Positions 46,109 through 54,326 of a DNA stretch of 61,571 nt are shown here, piece after piece. A program made the translations under genes and the position numbers. Positions within the stretch are counted from its first letter, which is position 1; every line of letters begins with the position of its first letter. The notes beneath the pieces were generated by a model that was not told where the DNA came from, searched no databases, and saw only the letters and a list, made by a program, of their open reading frames with translations. The stretch comes from Tissierellia bacterium (lineage in GTDB: Bacteria > Bacillota > Clostridia > Tissierellales > Sedimentibacteraceae). The stretch lies in contig DURT01000047.1 of assembly GCA_012843025.1 (NCBI GenBank), positions 1 to 61,571 on the forward strand. Direction: 5' to 3'.

Positions 46109-46778
46109 ATCAGCCTCTGTAACAGCTTCCTGTGCAGTATCCCAGGGAGAAGAAATATTAGGGGAATATACCTTAAATCATAAAAAAACCCATTCGGAAA
46201 AGCTGATGCCTCTAATTGAAGATTTAATGAAGGATTTACAGTTAAAAATATCAGATATGGATTACATAGCCATATCCCGGGGCCCTGGTTCCTATACAGG
46301 ACTAAGGATAGGGGCGGCAATCGGAAAAAGTATGGCCTATGCAGGAGGTATGGAAATTATTAGCGTACCCACCCTTCAATCTTTAGCTGCAAATATTTAC
46401 CATACTGATAAATTAATAGTACCTGTAATGGATGCCCGAGGAGGAAGAATTTACACGGGAATTTATAAATGGGAAAAAGGTATGTGTACAGAGGTAAAGG
46501 AGCAATTTCCAAGCCATATTGACGAATTATTGGAAATGCTAAAAGATTACCAGGAACCCATAATCTTTAACGGAGATGGTTCAGTAAATTATAGAGAAAA
46601 AATACAGGATAAATTAAAAGAGAAGGCTGTATTTGCACCGGAAAGATTTAATTATCTAAGTGCAGCAACCTTAGCATCAATTGCTTATACCATGGCTTTA
46701 AGAGGGGAAACGGTAAAAGCAAAGGACTTTAAACCGGAATATTTAAGAATGTCTCAGGCTGAAAGAACAAAAAAATAA
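46089..46778 (+). CDS. tsaB: tRNA threonylcarbamoyladenosine biosynthesis protein TsaB
   Basis: A 229-residue ASKHA-fold pseudo-enzyme, the scaffold partner of TsaD. N-terminal ILSIESASVTASCAV and SRGPGSYTGLRIG are the signature. RBS GCGGAGG lies within tsaE. Confidence 0.94.
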   Translation: MKILSIESASVTASCAVSQGEEILGEYTLNHKKTHSEKLMPLIEDLMKDLQLKISDMDYIAISRGPGSYTGLRIGAAIGKSMAYAGGMEIISVPTLQSLAANIYHTDKLIVPVMDARGGRIYTGIYKWEKGMCTEVKEQFPSHIDELLEMLKDYQEPIIFNGDGSVNYREKIQDKLKEKAVFAPERFNYLSAATLASIAYTMALRGETVKAKDFKPEYLRMSQAERTKK

Positions 46779-46787
46779 GAGGTGGAC

Positions 46788-47234
46788 ATGGGGGAAATAA
46801 TTATTAGGGGAATGCTTCCTAAGGATATTGACCAGGTAGTAGCAATTGAAAAAATATGTTTTTCTTTGCCCTGGTCTAAAGAATCCCTTGAAAAAGAATT
46901 AATAAATGAATTGGCTTACTACCAATGTGCGGAAGATAAGGGAAAAATTATTGGCTACATGGGAATGTGGAGAATAATAAATGAGTGCCACATTACTAAT
47001 ATTGCTGTGCTTCCGGAATATAGAAACAAAGGTATAGCCAGTATGCTCATAAATAAAATGATTGAAATATGTAAGTGCAGTGAAATTGATAGAATGACTT
47101 TGGAAGTGAGAAAAAGCAATAGTCCTGCTATAAATTTATATAAAAAATTCGGTTTTGTTGAAGTAGGCATAAGACCTAACTACTACGTAAAACCTGTTGA
47201 AGACGCTTTAATTATGTGGAAAAATATCGATTAA
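46788..47234 (+). CDS. rimI: Ribosomal-protein-alanine N-acetyltransferase RimI
   Basis: A 148-residue GNAT acetyltransferase. The ATG at 46788 has AGAGG upstream, while the GTG at 46782 lies over that RBS. Acetyl-CoA loop NIAVLPEYRNKGIASMLI, then LEVRKSNSPAINLYKKFGFVEVGIRPNYY, match RimI. The classic target is the N-terminal alanine of S18. tsaE-tsaB-rimI is a standard order. Confidence 0.9.
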   Translation: MGEIIIRGMLPKDIDQVVAIEKICFSLPWSKESLEKELINELAYYQCAEDKGKIIGYMGMWRIINECHITNIAVLPEYRNKGIASMLINKMIEICKCSEIDRMTLEVRKSNSPAINLYKKFGFVEVGIRPNYYVKPVEDALIMWKNID

Positions 47235-47253
47235 GCAGCTTAGGAGAATACCA

Positions 47254-48105
47254 ATGAAAAGAAGAAAAAAGAACAGAATTATAATTGCAATTACTTTTTT
47301 GTTAATTGTATTCCTACTAGCTTTGAAGTTTGTGGGAAATATAAAAGAGGATCAAACAGCCAAAAATGAAACTACTATACCTAGTGAACCTGAACTTGAA
47401 GAACCTACTTCAAATGAGGCGGAAGAACCTATTGAATTAGAAGAACCTGAGGAAACGGAAGAAGATCCTATAGATGAAACACCGGAGGATCCGGAACCTG
47501 AAAATCCTGTTGAATCTCCTGAACAAATCATAATAATAGAAAAACCTGATGCAATAGATGTCTTGGTAAATAGAATTTATAATTTGCCCAGTTCCTATGT
47601 TCCTCAGGATTTAGTAACTTTAGAGGATGTTCCTACAGTACTACTTAATCCAGAGGTAAATCAACTGAGAGAAGTCGCCTACCAAGCTTTGAAGGAACTC
47701 TTTAAAGGAGCAGAAGAAGCAGGCTACTACTTATATGCCCGTTCCGGCTACAGGTCCTACAATACACAAAGTTCCTTATATTCATCCTATGTAAATAACC
47801 ATGGACAATCCGCTGCAGACAAGTACAGTGCGAAACCAGGACAGAGCGAACACCAGACAGGCCTTGCCATGGATATTACATGTGAAGCTATGAATTATCA
47901 GTTGGATACCAGTTTTGGAGATACGGAAGAAGGAAAATGGGTGGCAGAAAATGCCCATAAGTATGGATTTATTATAAGATATCCTAAGGGAAAAGAAGAT
48001 ATAACAGGCTATAACTATGAGCCCTGGCATATAAGGTACTTGGGAAAGGAATTAGCAAGGGAAGTATACGAATCGGGACTTACCTTGGAAGAATATTTTC
48101 AATAA
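47254..48105 (+). CDS. Membrane-anchored D-Ala-D-Ala carboxypeptidase (VanY/M15B family)
   Basis: A 283-residue protein: TM anchor (about 6-26), a Glu/Pro-rich low-complexity linker (about 38-92, many EEP and EPE steps), then a zinc M15B peptidase. Ligands are visible in SEHQTGLAMD (His and Asp) and EPWHIRYLG (last His), with SGYRSYNTQ and the IIRYPKGKEDITGY loop. It would trim peptidoglycan stem peptides outside the cell. LdcB-type L,D-carboxypeptidases share this fold, so the bond cut is uncertain. Confidence 0.87.
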   Translation: MKRRKKNRIIIAITFLLIVFLLALKFVGNIKEDQTAKNETTIPSEPELEEPTSNEAEEPIELEEPEETEEDPIDETPEDPEPENPVESPEQIIIIEKPDAIDVLVNRIYNLPSSYVPQDLVTLEDVPTVLLNPEVNQLREVAYQALKELFKGAEEAGYYLYARSGYRSYNTQSSLYSSYVNNHGQSAADKYSAKPGQSEHQTGLAMDITCEAMNYQLDTSFGDTEEGKWVAENAHKYGFIIRYPKGKEDITGYNYEPWHIRYLGKELAREVYESGLTLEEYFQ

Positions 48106-48109
48106 GATA

Positions 48110-48143
48110 GGGACTAGCTTTGGCAACTGCCAAAGCTAGTCCC
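48110..48143. terminator. Bidirectional terminator
   Basis: A 16-bp stem from GGGACTAGC..TTTGGCA (48110-48125) and its complement (48128-48143), loop AC, between the convergent VanY-type gene and htpG. It reaches to the htpG stop codon. Confidence 0.7.
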
Positions 48144-48144
48144 A

Positions 48145-50016
48145 TTATTGAATCAAATCATAGACATCATTTGCATACTGAACTGGATCTTCAATGGACA
48201 AACCTTCAATTAAAAGGGCTTGATTAAACAATACTTTTGATAATTTTTTCAATTTTTCTTTGTCATTACTATATGCATCCTGCAACTTGTTAAAGATTGC
48301 ATGGTGGGTGTTTATTTCCAATATTTTTTCCGCGCTGATGTTTCCTAGGTTATCCGGCATGGACTTTAAAACTTTTTCCATTTCTATGGATAATTCTCCT
48401 TCTGTGGATAGACATACGGGATGGCTTTTTAGTCTCTTAGAAGCTCTTACTTCTTTTACCTTTCCATCTAAGGATTCCTTTATGAAATTAAATAAATCTT
48501 TGTTTTCTTCCTTTTCTTCAGTATCTTCGTCTGTCTTAATATCTAAGTCAGCGCTGGAAACATTTTTGAATTCCTTATCTTTATACTTAGTCAATACTTT
48601 TATTGCAAATTCGTCTATTTCATCTGTGAAATAAAGAATTTCATAACCCTTATCCCGAAGAAGTTCCGTCTGCGGTAGTTTTTCAACTTTATCTATATTT
48701 TCTCCTGCAGCATAGTAGATATATTTTTGATCGTCCTTCATTCTTGAAACATATTCGTCAAGAGTTATTAGCTTATTCTCATGGGATGAATAGAACATAA
48801 TTAAATCCTGTAATTCTTCCTTGTTAGCTCCCCATTCGCTGTATATACCGAATTTCAAAGTCTTTCCGAAGTTCATGAAAAACTTCTCATAATTATCTCT
48901 TTCATCTTTTAGCATAGATAAAAGTTCATTTCTGATTCTTTCTTTAATTTTTTTGGCAATAAATTGTAGCTGCCTGTCATGCTGCAGGGTTTCTCTTGAA
49001 ATATTAAGAGACAAATCTGCTGAATCAACTAATCCCTGCACAAAGCCGAAATAGTCTGGAAGCAAATCCCCACACTTTTTCATTATCAGGACACCGTTAG
49101 AATAAAGCTCCAAACCCTTTTCAAATTCCTTAGTATAGAAATCAAAGGGTGCTCTGCCGGGAATATATAGTATTGCGTTATAGCTGGTAATACCTTCAAC
49201 GCTTACATGAATATATTTTAAAGGCTTTTCGAATCCAAAATGTTTTTCCCTGTAAAAATTTTCATAGTCCTCATCTTTAAGTTCCTTTTTATTCTTTCTC
49301 CAGATGGGAACTATGCTGTTTAAAATTTCATCCTCGTAATAATCTTCGTATTCATTCTCCGACCCTTCCTTGAGCCTTCTCTTTTTTACCATCATCTTAA
49401 TAGGATATTTAATAAAATCGGAATACTTCTTTACTAGGTGTTTAATATTATATATATCTAAAAACTCATCATAGTCTTCATCTTCTGTGCTGGGTTTAAT
49501 TTTCATTATTACGTCAGTACCTGCACTGTTTTTTTCACAGGGGGTAATGGTGTAGCCATCTACTCCTGTTGATTCCCATTTATTGGCTTCATCTGAGCCG
49601 AAAGCCTTGCTTATTACTGTAACTTTTTCTGCAACCATGAAAGCAGAATAAAATCCTACTCCAAATTGACCAATTATATCTACGGCATCCTTATTTTCTA
49701 TATTTTCTTTAAAATCAAAGGAACCGCTCTTGGCAATTGTTCCTAAGTTAGAATCTAATTCTTCCTTAGTCATGCCTATTCCCGTATCTGAAACTGTCAG
49801 GGTTCTTGCTTCTTCATTTACGGAAATTCTTATGTAAAAGTCATCCTTGTTAAAAACAATATTGCTGTCAGTAAGCGATTTATAGTAGCTCTTATCAATT
49901 GCATCGCTGGCATTTGAAATAAGCTCTCTTAAAAAGATTTCCTTATGGGTATAAATAGAATTAATCATTAAATTTAAAAGTCGTTTAGATTCGGATTTGA
50001 ACTGTTTCTTGGCCAT
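48145..50016 (-). CDS. htpG: Chaperone HtpG (Hsp90)
   Basis: 623 residues from the ATG at 50016 ([17 protein letters not shown]), with AAAGGA upstream. A longer frame from 50064 runs through the CIRCE operator and is not real. GHKL ATPase motifs: [37 protein letters not shown]. The middle domain has the catalytic-loop [15 protein letters not shown]. Cytosolic ATP-dependent chaperone. Controlled by CIRCE just upstream. Confidence 0.95.
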   Translation of the reverse strand: MAKKQFKSESKRLLNLMINSIYTHKEIFLRELISNASDAIDKSYYKSLTDSNIVFNKDDFYIRISVNEEARTLTVSDTGIGMTKEELDSNLGTIAKSGSFDFKENIENKDAVDIIGQFGVGFYSAFMVAEKVTVISKAFGSDEANKWESTGVDGYTITPCEKNSAGTDVIMKIKPSTEDEDYDEFLDIYNIKHLVKKYSDFIKYPIKMMVKKRRLKEGSENEYEDYYEDEILNSIVPIWRKNKKELKDEDYENFYREKHFGFEKPLKYIHVSVEGITSYNAILYIPGRAPFDFYTKEFEKGLELYSNGVLIMKKCGDLLPDYFGFVQGLVDSADLSLNISRETLQHDRQLQFIAKKIKERIRNELLSMLKDERDNYEKFFMNFGKTLKFGIYSEWGANKEELQDLIMFYSSHENKLITLDEYVSRMKDDQKYIYYAAGENIDKVEKLPQTELLRDKGYEILYFTDEIDEFAIKVLTKYKDKEFKNVSSADLDIKTDEDTEEKEENKDLFNFIKESLDGKVKEVRASKRLKSHPVCLSTEGELSIEMEKVLKSMPDNLGNISAEKILEINTHHAIFNKLQDAYSNDKEKLKKLSKVLFNQALLIEGLSIEDPVQYANDVYDLIQ

Positions 50017-50053
50017 TTTATCATCCTTTCCTATGAGGTAATGTAAAACTTTA

Positions 50054-50080
50054 TTAGCACTCATAGAGAATGAGTGCTAA
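50054..50080 (-). promoter_or_regulatory. CIRCE element (HrcA operator)
   Basis: TTAGCACTC-N9-GAGTGCTAA, a perfect match to the CIRCE consensus. It lies a few bases downstream of the -10 and in the 5' untranslated region of htpG, the usual place where HrcA blocks transcription until heat stress. Confidence 0.95.
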
Positions 50081-50084
50081 ATAC

Positions 50085-50112
50085 ATTCTATCAAAAGTTT
50101 ATTAATTGTCAA
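50085..50112 (-). promoter_or_regulatory. Promoter of htpG
   Basis: On the minus strand TTGACA (50112-50107), 16 bases, TAGAAT (50090-50085) with an upstream TG (extended -10). CIRCE begins 4 bases after the -10. Confidence 0.75.
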
Positions 50113-50133
50113 TACTATTCAAAGGAGAGTATA

Positions 50134-50655
50134 CTAATGGTCATGATAAAATTTACAAGCATCGTAAATAGTAACTAAAGAGTTCCATGTATTTTTATCA
50201 ACAATGCCTGTTACTGGAAGCATACTTCTTTTTTGAAAAAGCTTAACTGCTTCTTCTAATTCCTCATCATATATGTTTGTAATTTCCAGCTCCTTGTAAT
50301 TGGCATATCTTTTTCGAAAATGGTTCAACATTATTCTTATTGCATATACAATGTCCCTTTTATCTCCTAATTTAACATCTTTGAAATCATATGTACTAAC
50401 AGGAATTTTTTTTGGTAATTCCCTATCAGCTAAGTAACGTTTATTTTCACTGATTATGGCATTCCATGTTAATATGTCCACAGCTCCTGTCACTGGAAGT
50501 CTCATTATCTTTTGAAACTTGGAAACTGCATTTTTAGTGTCAGTATCATACATACCTGTGGGATGTACAGGAGGTATGGCAGGATGTAAATTTCTTATAT
50601 TAATCAAATAGTTTTGCAGTTCTAAAATCATTTTGGAAGTATCAGTATTATTCAT
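50134..50655 (-). CDS. Protein with two peptidoglycan-binding domains
   Basis: A 173-residue protein made of two PG_binding_1 modules (about 8-70 and 95-168), each ending in the F-Q-x-x-x-x-L-P-V-T-G-x-V-D-x-x-T-W-N pattern. No signal peptide, TM or catalytic domain. It is the last gene of a four-gene minus-strand unit and its modules match the C-terminal repeats of the two proteins encoded upstream. Likely a cortex-binding accessory protein (inference). Confidence 0.72.
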   Translation of the reverse strand: MNNTDTSKMILELQNYLINIRNLHPAIPPVHPTGMYDTDTKNAVSKFQKIMRLPVTGAVDILTWNAIISENKRYLADRELPKKIPVSTYDFKDVKLGDKRDIVYAIRIMLNHFRKRYANYKELEITNIYDEELEEAVKLFQKRSMLPVTGIVDKNTWNSLVTIYDACKFYHDH

Positions 50656-50676
50656 AATTCCTCCTTCATATTGTTA

Positions 50677-52086
50677 TTATAATTGGCTTATAAACTCTTG
50701 ATATACTGAAGTCAACCTGTTCCATGTTTCCTTGTCCACAATGCCGGTTACTGGCAGACCATACAGCCTTTGAAAGGCCATGACAGAAGCAGTGGTATCG
50801 GGACCAAAGTCATTTCCAACCTCAACTGTAGGAATTTCAGGAACAAATATGGATATTAAATCCAACATTATTTCAAGAATCAAGACTCTGGGGTATTCAG
50901 CTCCCATTCCAGCACTTAATTCTACTCCTGTAAAAGGAAGAGGTGGAAGTCTTAATTCTTCCACAGGTGTTGAAATAAGAATTGAGTAGGCTTCCCTGTA
51001 TAGAGCTGTTAAAGTTTCCCTATCTGTAATTCCCGTAGGCTGAATTCCCATTAAGTTTTGAAACTCAATTATCGCCCTTGTTGTTTCCGGTCCGTAAAAG
51101 TCCGTTATTTCCATAGGCTTAATGGAAGGATATTTTTGAGAAAGAACATTAAGGAAAAATTGTATGTAGGGTACCAGGGGAAAGGTACCTCCTTCCAAAG
51201 CGATACCTTCATAAATACGCTCTAATTCTTCCAAGGTTAACCCCTCGGATATTAATTGGGCTAAATTTGTAACTGCTACATAAATAAAGCGAATTCTATA
51301 CCAGGTTTCTTCGTCCACTATTCCCGTTATGGGAAGCTCAAACACTTCCTGAAAAACTTTCACAGCATTTTGTGTATCCAAGTCAAAAAATCCCGTTATA
51401 CCAACCTTTGGAATTAAAGGGAAATTATCGGATATTCTATTTAATGAATGCTGCATCCTAAAAACATTTATTCCCCCATCTCCCAGCCTTAAAGGTTCAC
51501 CCGGATAAGTTCCTAAAATTTCTTCTGCCGTAACTGGACTTTCAACTATGGATACATCGTCTCCATAGTAATACCTGAGGATTTCCAAAGCTGTATAGCC
51601 TTGATTAGCTAAATCTACCGATCCCCATTGATACATTCCTTCGCAAAGTGAAACTCTGCCGTCACAAAAGGCTGCGAACAAAGGCTCTATATGTCCCTCC
51701 CTTACAATGTACTGGTCGAATATTTCATTTACAATATTGGAAATAGAGTCAAAGATACCCCTATCGTGAACATAAGCCTGATCATATTGGGTGGAACTTG
51801 TTATATCAAAATCATACCCCCGTGACCGGTACCATTCCGTAAAAATTCTGTTCATGGCAATAGAGGTTATTGCGTGTATATTCGCCTTTAAAGCTTCTTC
51901 TGGCCAGGTAGGGTATAGTTCACTGGAGGCAACATTTTTTATATACTCTATATAGGGTACCTTTACATTCATTGCCTCTTCATCAGGTGCACCTAAGTGC
52001 ACCGTTATATAAAGGGGGAAAGGCACAATAATATGAGGAGGGGGAGTAGGTGGAATATAAATGTCAATTATTTCCGGTGCGTCCAT
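50677..52086 (-). CDS. SleC-like spore cortex-lytic protein, paralogue B
   Basis: 469 residues without a signal peptide. An N-terminal SpoIID/SleC-type domain (about 20-170) has VASSELYPTWPEEALKAN, whose Glu matches the position of the catalytic Glu of SpoIID lytic transglycosylases, and CDGRVSLCEGMYQWG. Three PG_binding_1 modules follow (about 195-270, 305-365, 395-465), each ending in P-x-T-G-x-x-D-x-E-T. SleC of clostridia has the same catalytic type but usually one such module. RBS AAAGGAG. Probably hydrolyses or binds spore cortex peptidoglycan. Confidence 0.75.
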   Translation of the reverse strand: MDAPEIIDIYIPPTPPPHIIVPFPLYITVHLGAPDEEAMNVKVPYIEYIKNVASSELYPTWPEEALKANIHAITSIAMNRIFTEWYRSRGYDFDITSSTQYDQAYVHDRGIFDSISNIVNEIFDQYIVREGHIEPLFAAFCDGRVSLCEGMYQWGSVDLANQGYTALEILRYYYGDDVSIVESPVTAEEILGTYPGEPLRLGDGGINVFRMQHSLNRISDNFPLIPKVGITGFFDLDTQNAVKVFQEVFELPITGIVDEETWYRIRFIYVAVTNLAQLISEGLTLEELERIYEGIALEGGTFPLVPYIQFFLNVLSQKYPSIKPMEITDFYGPETTRAIIEFQNLMGIQPTGITDRETLTALYREAYSILISTPVEELRLPPLPFTGVELSAGMGAEYPRVLILEIMLDLISIFVPEIPTVEVGNDFGPDTTASVMAFQRLYGLPVTGIVDKETWNRLTSVYQEFISQL

Positions 52087-52131
52087 AATATCTCCTTTCT
52101 TTCTTCGGCGTATTGGTTTATTTATCTTAAG

Positions 52132-53517
52132 CTATCCCAGTGTGCTTATTCCAAAGCGTAGCTGACGGTAAACTTCTACAATTCTGTTCCATGTTTGCTC
52201 ATCCACTATTCCATTAGGTGTTAAATCATACTGATTCTGGAAAGCAATTACCGCAGCTGTAGTTTCTGGTCCGAATAATCCAGTAGATTCTATGGCAGGT
52301 ATAGATGGAACTATTGTGGAAATATATTCAAGATATTCCTGTAGAATGAACACACCAGGTCCTTCGGAACCTTCTCTGAGAATTATATTAGGATATAGCA
52401 AAGCAGGCAGGGCAATGGCTGTGGGAGGCAGTTCTCTTAATATTCCCACTATACTGTTGTACAAAGAATCCCAGGTTTCTGCATCTATAAGACCTGTTGT
52501 AGGTAATCCCATGGTTTTTTGAAATTCTATAATGGCAGTCCTGGTTTGAGGACCTAAAATTCCGTCTATGTCAACTTGAGGTATGGACTCATAATAGGCA
52601 GACAGTACGTTTAAAAAATACTGAACTAATTGTACTCTGGGAACAACTTGGCCTTCTTCTATTTCCTCTGAAAGAAATCTAGGTATTTCACTTACTAAAA
52701 GCCCCCGGGAAGTAAGTTCTGCCAATTTTCTTACAGCCACATATATTTTTCTGATTTCATACCAGGTAGCTTTATCTACAATACCTGTGACTGGAAGGTT
52801 GAATATTCGTTGAAATTCTCTTACAGCTGCTTCCATGCTTTCGTTAAAGGTCGCATCTACTGGATATATTTTGGGAATTGCTGGATAGTTGACGGAAATG
52901 GCATTTAAATAAGTTTTTGTAAAAAGAACGTATTGGTTTGTATCTCCTAATCTAAGAGGTGTACCCGGATAGGTTTCCTGAAAATTTATTACAGGAGTAT
53001 CGGTTTTTATATCTATATCTTCCCCGTAATAATATTGGAGTATTTCGTAAGGAATCATTCCTTGTTGAGCTAAATCCACAGTTCCCCATTGGTACATACC
53101 TTCACACTGGGCAATTCTTCCGTCACAAAAGGTAGCAAACAAGGGCTCAACTCTTCCTTGTCTTACAATATACTCATCAAAAATTTCGTCTACAATCCTG
53201 TCTATGGTATCGAAAATCCCTCTTTCGTGAACATAAGCTTGGTCAAACTGAGTAGTATTTGTAATATCAAAATTATATCCTCTGGAAGGATACCATTCAG
53301 TAAATATTCTGTTTAAGGCAATAGAAATAATGGCATATATATTGGCTCTTAAAGCCTCTTCCGGCCATGTGGGGTACAGTTCACTGGATGCAACATTTTT
53401 AATATAGTCTATAAAGGGAACAGTTACATTTTCAGCTGGTTCATCAGGAGCTCCCAAATGTACCCTGATAGAGCCAGGTATAACAACGGTTGTAAGTCCT
53501 GGAACTTGAATGCTCAT
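52132..53517 (-). CDS. SleC-like spore cortex-lytic protein, paralogue A
   Basis: 461 residues from the ATG at 53517 (MSIQVPGLTTVV), with AAGGAGG upstream; the frame extends to 53547 without an RBS. Same layout as the next gene: SpoIID/SleC domain (VASSELYPTWPEEALRAN, YVHERGIFDTI, CDGRIAQCEGMYQWG) and three PG_binding_1 modules. By eye about two thirds of the catalytic-domain residues agree between the two, while the C-terminal modules differ more. An old tandem duplication is likely. No signal peptide, which fits mother-cell synthesis and coat/cortex loading. Confidence 0.75.
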   Translation of the reverse strand: MSIQVPGLTTVVIPGSIRVHLGAPDEPAENVTVPFIDYIKNVASSELYPTWPEEALRANIYAIISIALNRIFTEWYPSRGYNFDITNTTQFDQAYVHERGIFDTIDRIVDEIFDEYIVRQGRVEPLFATFCDGRIAQCEGMYQWGTVDLAQQGMIPYEILQYYYGEDIDIKTDTPVINFQETYPGTPLRLGDTNQYVLFTKTYLNAISVNYPAIPKIYPVDATFNESMEAAVREFQRIFNLPVTGIVDKATWYEIRKIYVAVRKLAELTSRGLLVSEIPRFLSEEIEEGQVVPRVQLVQYFLNVLSAYYESIPQVDIDGILGPQTRTAIIEFQKTMGLPTTGLIDAETWDSLYNSIVGILRELPPTAIALPALLYPNIILREGSEGPGVFILQEYLEYISTIVPSIPAIESTGLFGPETTAAVIAFQNQYDLTPNGIVDEQTWNRIVEVYRQLRFGISTLG

Positions 53518-53527
53518 AATAACCTCC

Positions 53528-54073
53528 TTATTCATTGGAAATATCAATAGGACTTGGGGGTATAACTATGGTTCGACTATCTTCTTCGGTCCCCCCTTGC
53601 ATAACAGGAACTAAAGAAATATTAAAATTTGTTGTTGTATCAGGGAAAACTCTTACGTCTAAAATGTTTTGGGTATAATAACCTATTGCCTGAACCCTTA
53701 AATTATATGTAGAAAAAAAATATTCCGGACTTTCTCTGGGATCTGAGGGGTCATATACTACGGGAACAGTTATAAGAGGCACCTGACCACTGATATCGGA
53801 AACAAGGTGGTAAAGGGCATGTTCTTCTCCTTCTTCATCAGTAAGGTAGACGGTCACAACAGCATCCCTTACAGGTAAGGCACCTAAGGCAGTGGATACT
53901 CTTACTCTTATATGACCATCTCGTATATTGGATTGATCATCTAAAAGCAGTTCTTCATTTAAAAGGGGAAGTTCTGGAGGAACTTCATCAATAAGCTCTG
54001 GTTGAACCTGGGTTTTTTTTACGATTTTATTTCGAGCCACATAGGGAATATTCCTTCGTTTTCTATGTATCAT
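53528..54073 (-). CDS. Carboxypeptidase-regulatory-like beta-sandwich protein, SleC N-domain-like
   Basis: 181 residues from the ATG at 54073 (MIHRKRRNIPYVARN), with AAAGGTG upstream; the longer frame to 54172 adds only an AT-rich hydrophobic leader without an RBS. A basic start and an acidic/proline linker precede a beta-sandwich (about 52-160): HIRVRVSTALGALPVRDAVVTVYL, SDISGQVPLITVP, YNLRVQAIGYYTQNILDVRVFPDTTTNFNISLVPV. This resembles the N-terminal pro-region of clostridial SleC, here as a separate gene first in the unit (family memory, not a search result). Confidence 0.65.
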   Translation of the reverse strand: MIHRKRRNIPYVARNKIVKKTQVQPELIDEVPPELPLLNEELLLDDQSNIRDGHIRVRVSTALGALPVRDAVVTVYLTDEEGEEHALYHLVSDISGQVPLITVPVVYDPSDPRESPEYFFSTYNLRVQAIGYYTQNILDVRVFPDTTTNFNISLVPVMQGGTEEDSRTIVIPPSPIDISNE

Positions 54074-54261
54074 AAAATCACACCTTTCTATATACTCCTT
54101 TAATATATGCAATAAAATAAAAATTGATATTTCTATATAATATGTACTTAAATAAGCTAATATGAAATACACCTGAGTTTAATATATTTAATAATTTAGC
54201 AAAATACTTAAATTTCAATGGTATTCTGAGATATATACTTTGTTAATTAATTGAGAAAAGG

Positions 54262-54290
54262 TTGACTTTGAACTTTAAATTTAATAATAT
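54262..54290 (+). promoter_or_regulatory. Putative promoter of the mmdA operon
   Basis: TTGACT (54262-54267), 17 bases, TAATAT (54285-54290). The rest of the 253-base divergent gap (54074-54326) is very A+T-rich. On the minus strand CATATATTA, a sporulation-sigma-like -10, lies before the SleC-like unit, but no firm -35 is visible. Confidence 0.5.
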
Positions 54291-54326
54291 ATAAAATGAA
54301 AATACTTATGAGTAGGAGGAAAAAAT

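Noticed and set aside
50017..50064. Longer N terminus of htpG
   Set aside because: It would be translated through the CIRCE operator; Hsp90 proteins start at the [12 protein letters not shown] segment.
54074..54172. Hydrophobic N-terminal leader (signal anchor) on the beta-sandwich protein
   Set aside because: No RBS, very A+T-rich, and the ATG at 54073 has a good RBS. It is probably the untranslated leader.
54080..54180. Sporulation-sigma promoter for the SleC-like unit (CATATATTA, CATATTA motifs)
   Set aside because: The -10-like words are common in such A+T-rich DNA and no -35 at correct spacing is convincing, so it is not listed as a feature.
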